From Eutreptiella sp. 'Long Island Sound 2002' (taxonomy: Eukaryota > Euglenozoa > Euglenophyceae > Eutreptiales > Eutreptiaceae), in assembly GCA_964036045.1 (NCBI GenBank), contig OZ038400.1, forward strand, positions 13,513,079 through 13,577,078: a stretch of 64,000 nt of DNA. The letters run 5' to 3'. The first letter of the stretch is position 1, and every line of letters starts with the position of its first letter. The notes below the pieces were generated by a model. It was not told where the DNA came from and made no database searches. It saw nothing but the letters and a program-made list of their open reading frames with translations. The translations under genes were made by a program, and so were the position numbers. Of the stretch, positions 1 to 8,540 are shown in pieces.

Positions 1-2869
1 CCCTGGGCCACGAACTCTGTCATCGGTACCCCTGGGCCAAGAACTCTGTCATCAGTACCCCTGGGCCAAGAACTCTGTCATCAGTACCCCTGGGCCAAGA
101 ACTCTGTCATCAGTACCCCAGGGCCAAGAACTCTGTCATCAGTACCCCACGGCGAAGAACTCTGTCTTCAGTACCCCAGGGCCAAGAACTCTGTCATCAG
201 AACCCCTCGGCCAAGACCTCTGTCATCAGTACCCCTGGGCCAAGAACTCTCTCATCAGTACCCCTGGACCAAGAACTCTGTCTTCAGTACCCCTGGGCCA
301 AGAATTCTGTCATCAGTACCCCTGGGCCAAGAACTCTGTCTTCAGTACTCCTGGGCCAAGAACTCTGTCATCGGTACCCCTGGGCCAAGAACTCTGTCAT
401 CAGTACCCTCGGGGGAAGAACCCTGTCATCAGTCCCCCTGGGCCAACAATTCTGTCATCGGTACCCCAGGGCCAAGAACTCTGTCATCAGTACCCCTGGG
501 CCAAGAACTCTGTCTTCAGTACCCCAGGGCCAAGAAGTCTGTCATCGGTACCCCTGGGCCAAGAACTCTCTCATCAGTACCCCTGGGCCAAGAACTCTGT
601 CTTCAGTACCCCTGGGCCAAGAACTCTGTCATCAGGACCCCCGGGCCAAGAGCTCTGTCATCAGTACCCCTGGGCCAACAACTCTGTCATCAGTACCCCT
701 GGGCCAAGAACTCTGTCTTCAGTACCCCTGGGCCAAGAACTCTGTCTTCAGTACCCCTGGGCCAAGAACTCTGTCATCAGTACCCCTGGGCCAAGAACTC
801 TGTCATCAGTACCCCTGGGCCAAGAACTCTGTCATCAGTACCCCTGGGCCAGAAAATCTCTGTCATCAGTACCCCAGGGCCAAGAACTCTGTCATCAGTA
901 CTCCTGGGCCAAGAACTCTCTCATCAGTACCCCTGGGCAAAGAACTCTGTCTTCACTACCCCTGGGCCAGGAAGTCTGTCATCAGTACCCCTGGGACAAG
1001 AACTCTGTCTCCAGTACTCCTGGGCCAAGAACTCTGTTATCGGTACCCCTGGGCCAAGAACTCTGTCATCAGTACCCCTGGGCCAAGTACTCTGTCTTCA
1101 GTACCCCTGGGCCAAGAACTCTGTCATTAGGACCCCTGGGCCAAGAGCTCTGTCATCAGTACTCCTGGGCCAAGAACTCTGTCATCAGTACCCCTGGGCC
1201 AAGAACTCTGTCTGCAGTACCCCTGGGCCAAGAACTCTGTCTTCAGTACCCCTGGGCCAAGAACTCTGTCATCAGTATGCCTGGGCCAAGAACTCTGTCA
1301 TCAGTACCCCTGGGCCAAGAAGTCTGTCCTCAATACCCCTGGGCCAAGAACTCTGTCATCAGTACCCCTGGGCCAAGAACTCTGTCTTCAGTACCCCTGG
1401 GCCAAGAACTCTGTCTTCAGTACCCCTGGGCCAAGAACTCTGTCTTCAGTACCCCTGGGCCAAGAACTCTGTCATCAGTACCCCTGGGCCAAGAACTCTG
1501 TCATCAGTACCCCTGGGCCAAGAACTCTGTCATCAGTACCCCTGGGCCAAGAACTCTGTCATCAGTACCCCTGGGCCAAGAACTCTGTCATCAGTACCCC
1601 TGGGCCAAGAACTCTGTCATCAGTACCCCTGGGCCAAGAACTCTCTCATCAGTACCCCTGGGCCAAGAACTCTGTCATCGTTACCCCTGGGCCAAGAACC
1701 CTGTCATCAGTAGCCCTGGGCCAAGAACTCTGTCTTCAGTACCCCTGGGCCAAGAACTCTGTCATCAGTACCCCTGGGCCAAGTACTCTGTCTTCAGTAC
1801 CCCTGGGCCAAGAACTCTGTCTTCAGTACCCCTGGGCCAAGAACTCTGTCTTCAGTACCCCTGGGCCAAGAACTCTGGCATCAGTACCCCTGGGCCAAGA
1901 ACTCTGTCATCAGTACCCCTGGGCCAAGTACTCTGTCATCAGTACCCCTGGGCCAAGAACTCTGTCTTCAGTACCCCTGGGCCAAGAACTCTGTCTTCAG
2001 TACCCCTGGGCCAAGAACTCTGTCATCAGTACCCCTGGGCCAAGAACTCTGTCATCAATACCCCTGGGCCAAGAACTCTGTCATCAGTACCCCTGGGCCA
2101 AGAACTCTGTCTTCAGTACCCCTGGGCCAAGAACTCTGTCATCAGTATCCCTGGGCCAAGAACTCTGTCATCAGTACCCGTGGGCCAAGAACTCTGTCTT
2201 CAGTACCCCTGGGCCAAGAACTCTGTCTTCAGTACCCCTGGGCCAAGAACTCTGTCATCAGTACCACTCAGCCAAGAACTCTGTCATCAGCACCCCTGTG
2301 CCAAGTACTCTGTCTTCAGTACCCCTGGCCCAAGAACTCCCTCTTCAGTACCCCTGGGCCAAGAACTCTGTCTTCAGTACCCCTGGGCCAAGAACTCTGT
2401 CTTCAGTACCCCTGGGCCAAGTACTCTGTCATCAGTACCCCTGGGCCAAGAACTCTGTCTTCAGTACCCCTGGGCCAGGAACTCTGTCATCAGTACCCCT
2501 GGGTCAAGAACTCTGTCTTCAGTACCCCTGGGCCAGAAAACTGTCATCAGGACCCCTGGGCCAAGAGCTCTGTCATCAGTACCCCTGGGCCAAGAACTCT
2601 GTCTTCAGTACCCCAGGGCCAGCAACTCTGTCATCAGTACCCCTGGGCCAGGAACTCTGTCATCAGTACCCCTGGGCCAAGAACTCTGTCATCAGTACCC
2701 CTGGGCCAAGAACTCTGTCTTCAGTACCCCTGGGCCAAGAACTCTGTCTTCAGTACCCCTGGGCCAAGAACTCTGTCATCAGTACCCCTGGGCCAAGAAC
2801 TCTGTCTTCAGTACCACTGGGCCAAGAACTCTGTCTTCAGTACCCCTGGGCCAGGAACTCTGTCATCAG
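1..2869 (+). repeat. 29-bp satellite array, block 1 (homogeneous type)
   Basis: Head-to-tail copies of a 29-bp monomer that begins CCAAGAACTCTG and ends TACCCCTGGG, about 99 copies. Most differences are single substitutions, chiefly TCATCAG versus TCTTCAG, with rare 1-bp indels. The TCTAGA and ATTAATATCCC variants that mark the higher-order arrays further right are absent here. The consensus lacks stops in all forward frames, so long open frames such as 1277-3025 run through the array and into module A. They have no start context, domain or codon signature, and I do not call them genes. The array is already in progress at base 1. Confidence 0.97.
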
Positions 2870-3170
2870 CCGTGGATACATCCTGAAGGGGTCCCTTGCG
2901 TTGCCGACTATGCCTATGGAGAACTAACCAGAAACATGCCTTTTTTGTATGTATGGTTTGTGGTAAATAGCGGAGAGACGAGCAAGGGGAGCATCCCGGG
3001 TGAGCAACTATGGGTTGGAATGTGATGTAATGATGGAGAGGGAGGCGTTTGTGAAGTGGAATGCATTCTGAAGGTGGTAGGAGGCCGTGGTGCAGTGCAA
3101 AGTATACCCAGCACCATCCTTGTAAGGCGAAAAACATCCCCAATTTTTACCCGGATTTTACTAGTATTTT
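2870..3170 (+). repeat. Module A, left end: partial 418-bp repeat units
   Basis: The satellite stops after ...CTGTCATCAG and the sequence continues in the middle of a 418-bp unit (CCGTGGATACATCC), the same unit found in tandem at 5588-8128. The unit runs through its ATG-CATTCTGAAGG segment at 3061 and breaks off after TTTTACTAG near 3162, where the 12-bp array begins. The left end of module A is thus a truncated unit, and the truncation point differs from that of module B. The 107-aa ORF family of the complete units is represented only by its first ~33 residues here. Confidence 0.85.
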
Positions 3171-3600
3171 ACTACATGGTGGGGCACATCCTGCGGCACA
3201 TCGTGGGGCACATGGTGGGGCACATCCCAGGGCACATCGTGGGGTTCACAGTGGGGCACACTGTAGGGCAGATCATGGGGCACATCATGTGGCATATCGG
3301 CGGGCTCATCGTGGGGCACATGGTGGGGCACATGGTGGGGCACATCATGGGTCACATTGTGGAGAGCATTGAGCGGCACATTCTGGGGCACATTGTGGGC
3401 CACATTGCGGGGCACATCCCGGGGCAGTGCGGTGAAAGGTGGTGTGGTGTGGTCTAGCGTGGTGTGGATTGATGTGGTGTAGTGTTTCTTCCTGTTGTGT
3501 GGTGCCATGTGAGGGACATGTGGGTTGCACTGGTTCAGGGCTGTCTGTGTTGTCTTGAGGCCTCATTCCATAGGCGAGGTGGTTTGTGAGTGCCAAAAGA
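3171..3600 (+). repeat. 12-bp GGGGCACAT minisatellite and GTGTGG-rich spacer
   Basis: From about 3176 to 3430 there are roughly 20 degenerate 12-bp units of the type GTGGGGCACATC. Because 12 is a multiple of 3, each frame gives a tetrapeptide repeat: VGHI/VGHM in the ORF at 3056-3457, GAH-rich in the ORF at 3061-3372, and DVPH-like on the opposite strand at 3161-3508. Bases 3433-3600 are a GTGTGG-rich transition without repeats of its own. The His-rich tetrapeptide ORF would be metal-binding if it were translated, but nothing indicates expression. It is best read as a minisatellite that arose inside, or was inserted into, a 418-bp unit. Confidence 0.85.
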
Positions 3601-5587
3601 ATGCATCCCAGTAGGTTACTTTTGCGTTCTAAAATATCCCAAACACCGGATCATTTGTTTTGGGAAAGTATCCTAATTATCCTAAAAAAAAAGGGTTACG
3701 GTTAACCTTAACCGTAACCGTAACCATTTTTAGGATAGTTAGGATATTTTTGGTCCTCCGCCTGGAAGAATATTAAGTACTTGGGATATTTTGGACATCT
3801 TTCAGCAGGAGGTTTCAGTCTAGATGAGTCAGCTAGGGATATTTAGGATATTTGAGATATTTTTTGCATGACCTTTCAGGATCTTTTCTCGCATTTACAA
3901 TATTTGTTCTGGCGAGGTTGGGATGTTTTTGACGATTGCTTATCAAAACATGTTCAGCCTGCAGTTGTTTGTCCATTACGATTTTGAGGATGGTCCACAT
4001 AATGAGGATATTGTCTCCATCAGGACTTAGGATATTTTTGGCAATGTACTCATCACAATGGTAGCTGTAACCCTTCTTCGAATCTTCGGAATATTTCTGG
4101 TGTTATGCCCAGAGCCACATGAAGTACTTGGGATATTGAGGATTGAGCAAGAGCATTCAGTCAATTCAGGATATTTGGGATATTTAGGATATTTTCTGCA
4201 TGATCTTAAAGAATGGTGCTGACATTCAGGAAGTTTGGTCTGGCGAGATTAGGAAGTATTTGACACGTGCTCAGCACAACATGTTCAGCATCCCGTTGTT
4301 GGCCCATTGGGAGGTTCAGAATATTTAGGATAATTGGAATATTGTCTCGTATAGGACTTATGATATCTTCCTTCTAGCCATCGCTACTTACTCATCACAC
4401 CAATAGCGGATACTTAGAATATGTTCGATGATATGCCCCGAGCAATATTACGTACTTAGGATATTTAGGATAATTTTGAGAAAAGAAACGAGCCAGGTCA
4501 GGACATTTGGGATACTTAGGACATTTTCTGCATGAGGTTTAAGGATCTTCCCGATGATTCGGATGACTGACCTGGCAAAATTAGGACTCACGACATTTTC
4601 AACCCCCCGTTGTTTGCCCATTGGGATGTTTAGGATATTTAGGATAATTAGGATATTTTCTCCGTCGGCTGTCATATTTTTATTTTCAGATTTTTCATGT
4701 ATAGTGATGGCAAATTCCTCATCACAACCGTACTTGTAACCACTAGTGAGATATTTAAGATATTCTCTGCTGTTATCGTAGAAAATGGAGTACTTAGCAC
4801 ATTTAGGATGTTTGCTAGCCCCAACTTTCAGTCCCAAAAGTTAAGGACATTCAGGATACTTAGGATGTTTTTTGCACAAATTAGACAGTGCTTTTAGGCT
4901 AAGGCTAACCTGTTTATCCATCTCTTTGACAATCACCCATCGCAACATGTTTGCCAGGTCAGGAGCTTTAGGATAATTACATGCCCAGAGCCACACAAAG
5001 TACTTTGGATATTTGGGATATTTTTGAGAACAAATGTTCAGTCAGTTGAAGATATTTAGGATATTTAGGATATTTTCTCCATCAGGAGTTAGAATATCGT
5101 CCTTTTTACATTTTGCATGTGTAGTGATGGCAAGTTACTCATGACAACCGTAATTGTAACCACTCTCAGGATATGTCATATATTCGTTGGTGTTATCGAG
5201 GAATATTCAGTACTTGGCATGGTTAGGATGTTTCCTAGCCCTAACGTTCTGTCCCAAAGGCTGAGGATGTTTAGGATACTTAGGATGTTTTTTCCACGCG
5301 TTAGACAGAGGTTCTAGGATAAGGATAACCTTTTTTTCCATATCTTTGACAATGACTCATCGCAACATGTTCGCCTGGTTAGGACATTTATGATAATTAG
5401 AATCATTAGGATCTTTTCTGCATTCGGACTTAGGATCGTTTTCTCAAACACGACTTAGAACATTCGTTGACACGCTTTTCATTTCGTATGGGTTAGCCAT
5501 CAGGAGGCGCAGCCTTGAGAGATCTATGGTTGTGTAGAAGATTGTGATATTGTATTTTAAACTCAGTAGGATATTGGGGACATCTGG
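3601..5587. repeat. AT-rich degenerate repeat block (GGATATTTA words)
   Basis: About 2 kb of AT-rich sequence built from the words GGATATTTA, TTAGGATA and GGATATTTTCTGCATGA. A longer degenerate unit is visible: the stretch starting near 4690 (ATAGTGATGGCAA) recurs near 5110, and weaker relatives occur near 4040 and 4385. The two better copies contain colinear 66-aa ORFs at 4697-4897 and 5117-5317, spaced 420 bp apart, which share residues such as SDGK and FRILRMFF. Near 3693 there is a telomere-like degenerate stretch (GGTTAACC, CGTAACC). Only short ORFs occur, and I recognise none of them. The block interrupts the 418-bp array and ends where GTATGGTTCGTGGTAAAT resumes. Confidence 0.75.
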
Positions 5588-5697
5588 GTATGGTTCGTGG
5601 TAAATAGCAGAGAGATCAGCAAGGGGAGCATCCCGGGTGAGCAACTATGGTTTGAAATGTGATGTAATCATTGAGAGGAAGGCATTTGTGAAGTGGA

Positions 5698-6021
5698 ATG
5701 CATTCTGAAGGTGGTAGGATGCCGTGGTGCAGTGCAAAGTATACCCAGCACCCTCCTTGTATGGCGATAAACATCCCCAGTCTTTACCCCGATTTTACTA
5801 GTGAGCGGTGGACCTTAATGGAGCTGCGGCGGCTGGACAATGTTTTGGTTTGGCAAAGCGGGTTCAAATGTCCATGCCATGATCCCAGAGACCGCACCAA
5901 CGTGATTAGCTTGGGGCACAGAAGCCGTGGATACATCCTGAAGGGGTCCCTTGCTTTGCCGACTATGCCTACGGAGAACTACCCAGAAACATGCCTTTTT
6001 TGTATGTATGGTTTGTGGTAA
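5698..6021 (+). CDS. Hypothetical 107-aa repeat-unit protein, copy A1
   Basis: The ORF starts at the ATG of the ATGCATTCTGAAGG landmark and ends at TAA after MYGLW. Visible features: a basic N-terminal stretch ending WCSAKYTQ, a central helix-like WTLMELRRLDNVLVW segment, a CPC motif, a GYILKGSL segment and a C-terminal CLFC motif. The CPC and CLFC pairs could in principle bind zinc. In this copy the variable window after CPC reads HDPRDRTNVIS. I do not recognise the family. The antisense frame 5815-6198 is also open, so coding status is uncertain. Confidence 0.25.
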   Translation: MHSEGGRMPWCSAKYTQHPPCMAINIPSLYPDFTSERWTLMELRRLDNVLVWQSGFKCPCHDPRDRTNVISLGHRSRGYILKGSLALPTMPTENYPETCLFCMYGLW

Positions 6022-6115
6022 ATAGCAGAGAGACCAGCAAGGGGAGCATCCCGGGTGAGCAACTATGGGTTGGAATGTGATGTAATGATGGAGAGGAAGG
6101 CATTTGTGAAGTGGA

Positions 6116-6439
6116 ATGCATTCTGAAGGTGATAGGAGGCCGTGGTGCAGTGCAAAGTATACCCAGCACCCTCCTTGGATGGCGAAAAACATCCCCAATT
6201 TTTACCCCGATTTTACTACTGAGCAGTGGATCTTAATGGAGCTGCGGCGGCTGGACAATGTTTTGGTTTGGCAAAGCGGGTTCGGATGTCCATGCCCTGA
6301 TCCCAGAGACCTCACCAACGCCATTGACTCGGGGCACAGAAGCCGTGGATACATCCTGAAGGGGTCCCTTGGGTTGCCTACTATGCCTATTGAGAACTAC
6401 CCAGAAACATGCCTTTTTTGTATGTATGGGTTGTGGTAA
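6116..6439 (+). CDS. Hypothetical 107-aa repeat-unit protein, copy A2
   Basis: Second member of the family, with the same start and stop landmarks and the same length as A1. The variable window after CPC reads PDPRDLTNAIDS. TTTTACTAC replaces the TTTTACTAG of other units, so a possible splice acceptor there is not conserved. The antisense ORF 6233-6616 overlaps this copy and the next. No function can be assigned. Confidence 0.25.
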   Translation: MHSEGDRRPWCSAKYTQHPPWMAKNIPNFYPDFTTEQWILMELRRLDNVLVWQSGFGCPCPDPRDLTNAIDSGHRSRGYILKGSLGLPTMPIENYPETCLFCMYGLW

Positions 6440-6533
6440 ACAGCGGAGAGACCAGCAAGGGGAGCATCCCGGGTGAGCACCTATGCGTCGGAATGTGATG
6501 TAATGATTGAGAGGAAGGCATTTGTGAAGTGGA

Positions 6534-6854
6534 ATGCATTCTGAAGGTAGTAGGAGGCCGTGGTGCAGTGCAAAGTATACCCAGCACCCTCCTCGTATGG
6601 CGAAAAACATCCCCAATTTTTACCCCGATTTTACTAGTGAGCGGTGGACCTTAATGGAGCTGCGGCTGGACAATGTTTTGGTTTGGCAAAGCGGGTTCAG
6701 ATGTCCATGCCCTGGTTGCAGAGACCTCACTGGCGATATTGGCTTGGGGCACAGAAGCCGTGGATACATCCTGAAGGGGTCCCTTGGGTTGCCGACTATG
6801 CCTATGGAGAACTACCCAGAAACGTGCCTTTTTTGTATGTATGGTTTGTGGTAA
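6534..6854 (+). CDS. Hypothetical 106-aa repeat-unit protein, copy A3
   Basis: Third member. A 3-bp in-frame deletion removes one Arg of the LRRLDN segment, which accounts for the 415-bp spacing to the next unit. The frame survives. The variable window reads PGCRDLTGDIG and gains a cysteine, so this copy has CPCPGC followed later by CLFC. An alternative forward ORF at 6644-6913 runs across the unit end and overlaps it. The function is unknown. Confidence 0.25.
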   Translation: MHSEGSRRPWCSAKYTQHPPRMAKNIPNFYPDFTSERWTLMELRLDNVLVWQSGFRCPCPGCRDLTGDIGLGHRSRGYILKGSLGLPTMPMENYPETCLFCMYGLW

Positions 6855-6948
6855 ATAGCGGAGAGACAAGCAAGGGGAGCATCCCGGGTGAGCAACTATG
6901 GGTTGGAATGTGATGTAATCATAGGGAGGAAGGCATTTGTGAAGTGGA

Positions 6949-7272
6949 ATGCATTCTGAAGGTGGTAGGAGGTTGTGGTGCAGTGCAAAGTATACCCAGC
7001 ACCCTCCTTGTGTGGCGATAAACATCCTGAATTTTTACCCCGATGTTACTAGTGAGCGGTGGACCTTAATGGAGCTGCGGCGGCTGGATAATGTTTTGGT
7101 TTTGCAAAGCGCTTTCAGATGTCCATGTACTGATCTCAGCAACCTCACCAACGTGATTGGCTTGGGGCACAGAAGCCGTGGATACATCCTGAAGGGGTCC
7201 CTTAGGTTGCTGACTATGCCTATGGAAAACTACCCAGAAACATGCGTTTTTTGTATGTATGGTTTGTGGTAA
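6949..7272 (+). CDS. Hypothetical 107-aa repeat-unit protein, copy A4
   Basis: Fourth member, full length. The conserved Trp before QS is Leu here, the variable window reads TDLSNLTNVIG, and the C-terminal motif is CVFC. It is the most divergent of the intact copies in module A, yet it keeps the start, the stop and all landmark cysteines. Confidence 0.25.
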   Translation: MHSEGGRRLWCSAKYTQHPPCVAINILNFYPDVTSERWTLMELRRLDNVLVLQSAFRCPCTDLSNLTNVIGLGHRSRGYILKGSLRLLTMPMENYPETCVFCMYGLW

Positions 7273-7366
7273 ACAGCGGAGAGACCAGCAAGGGGAGCAT
7301 CCCGGGTGAGCAACTATGGGATGGAATGTGATTTAATGATTGAGAGGAAGGCATTTGTGAAGTGGA

Positions 7367-7690
7367 ATGCATTTTGAAGGTAGTAGGAGGCCGTGGTGCA
7401 GTGCAAAGTATACCCAGCACCCTCCTTGTGTGGCGAAAACCATGCCCAATTTTTACCCCGATTTTACCAGTAAGCGGTGGACCTTAATGGAGCTGCGGCG
7501 GCTGGACAATGTTTTGGTTTGGCAAAGCGAGTTCAGATGTCCATGTCCTGAACCCAGAAACCCCATCAAAGCGATTGGCTTGGGGCACAGAAGCCGTGAA
7601 TACATCCTGAAGGGGTCCCTTGGGTTGCCGACTATGCCTATGGAGAACTACCCAGAAACATGCCTTTTTTGTATGTATGGTTTGTGGTAA
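7367..7690 (+). CDS. Hypothetical 107-aa repeat-unit protein, copy A5
   Basis: Fifth member, full length. The variable window reads PEPRNPIKAIG. Upstream, TTTTACCAGTAAGCGG replaces TTTTACTAGTGAGCGG, a change shared with copy A6 and with the last copy of module B. This suggests that the right-hand units of the two modules are orthologous by segmental duplication. The antisense ORF 7484-7867 overlaps. Confidence 0.25.
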   Translation: MHFEGSRRPWCSAKYTQHPPCVAKTMPNFYPDFTSKRWTLMELRRLDNVLVWQSEFRCPCPEPRNPIKAIGLGHRSREYILKGSLGLPTMPMENYPETCLFCMYGLW

Positions 7691-7784
7691 ATAGCGGAGA
7701 GACCAGCAAGGGGAGCATCCCGGATGAGCAACTATGGGTTGGAATGTGATGTAATCACAGAGAGAAAGGCATTCGTGAAGTGGA

Positions 7785-8090
7785 ATGCATTCTGGAGGTG
7801 GTAGGAAGCCGTGGTGCAGTGCAAAGTATACCCAGCACCCTCCTTGTGTGGCGAAAAACATGCCCAATTTTTACCCCGATTTTACCAGTAACCGGTGGAC
7901 CTTAATGGGGCTGCAGCAGCTGGACAATGTTTTGGTTTGGCAAAGTGAGTTCAGATGTCCATGCCCTGATCCCACAGACCCCAGCAACGTGATTGGCTTG
8001 GGGCACAGAAGCCGTGGATACATCCTGAAGGGGTCCCTTGGGTTGCCGACTATGCCTATGGAGAGCTACCCAGAAACATTTTGTATGTAG
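7785..8090 (+). CDS. Hypothetical repeat-unit protein, copy A6 (altered C terminus)
   Basis: The last unit of the array. The ORF is 101 aa because a short deletion removes the CLFC region and a TAG ends it after ETFCM. The variable window reads PDPTDPSNVIG. Beyond the ORF the 418-bp unit passes into the unique module tail at GGGGAGTGCCATGCATT. If the family encodes anything, this copy is probably degenerate. Confidence 0.2.
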   Translation: MHSGGGRKPWCSAKYTQHPPCVAKNMPNFYPDFTSNRWTLMGLQQLDNVLVWQSEFRCPCPDPTDPSNVIGLGHRSRGYILKGSLGLPTMPMESYPETFCM

Positions 8091-8128
8091 GGTTCGTGGT
8101 AAACATCGGAGAGACCAGCAAGGGGAGT

Positions 8129-8516
8129 GCCATGCATTCTGAATGACAATGCATGGTGGCGTTTTGTGCAATTGCTACGGGAACAAATCCACCAATGAAC
8201 ATCTCATTACATTAGTGCCAGAGAATCACCCGTGAGGCTGAACCTTTACTAGGTAGCACGTTCAGCGTGGATAATCCACGTTGTCTTGCAGGGTGCTCAG
8301 AGGCTCTGCAATTGCCGTGCATTCTTTTGCTTCACTGTTGACTACCCTAGCCACAGCTGTGCTACCCAGCTGGGTGCAGTGCATGAGCTTTTGAATGACA
8401 ATGCATGGTGTGGTTCGGTTAAATCGCCAGGGCAGCAGGGTTCACCAAGATAGCTAGGATCCATAGAGCGAAAAAAAAACCAAAAAGAAAATGTCCGACG
8501 GACAATAGGATATTCC
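8129..8516. other. Module A unique tail ending in A-rich stretch and palindrome
   Basis: Non-tandem sequence shared almost base for base with module B (30870-31257). The word TGAATGACAATGCATGGTG appears twice, at about 8139 and 8393. Near the right end there is an A-rich run interrupted by CC, then the 11-bp palindrome GTCCGACGGAC at 8493-8503, then GGATATTCC leading into the telomere-type repeats. No ORF of note is present. The shared end makes this the best-defined boundary of the module. Confidence 0.8.
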
Positions 8517-8540
8517 CCCTAACCCTAACCCTAACCCTAA
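8517..8540 (+). repeat. Interstitial telomere-type repeat, CCCTAA x4
   Basis: Four perfect CCCTAA units followed directly by CC and then the satellite (TGTGATCAGTACC). The C-rich strand reads 5' to 3' towards the satellite, the orientation expected at a left chromosome end. An identical structure is found at 31258-31281. Confidence 0.93.

Larger units (their letters stand above)
5588..8128 (+). repeat. Tandem array of six ~418-bp units (module A)
   Basis: Six units whose ATG-CATTCTGAAGG landmarks lie at 5698, 6116, 6534, 6949, 7367 and 7785, giving spacings of 418, 418, 415, 418 and 418 bp. Units are about 90% alike by eye over their whole length. Each carries a ~107-aa forward ORF and, in most units, an antisense ORF of up to 127 aa (for example 5815-6198, 6233-6616, 7484-7867). 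Because 418 is not a multiple of 3, adjacent ORFs fall in different frames and cannot form one protein without splicing. The most variable part of the unit is a ~33-bp window beginning just after the ATGTCCATG landmark. Confidence 0.92.

Noticed and set aside
1277-3025. Long ORF of 582 codons, and many like it across 43-64 kb, as protein-coding genes
   Set aside because: They are translations of the 29-bp satellite, which lacks stops in the forward frames. They show a strict 29-residue period, no start context, no domain and arbitrary ends.
3690-3730. Functional telomere tract
   Set aside because: Degenerate GGTTAACC and CGTAACC words only. Not a regular telomere repeat.
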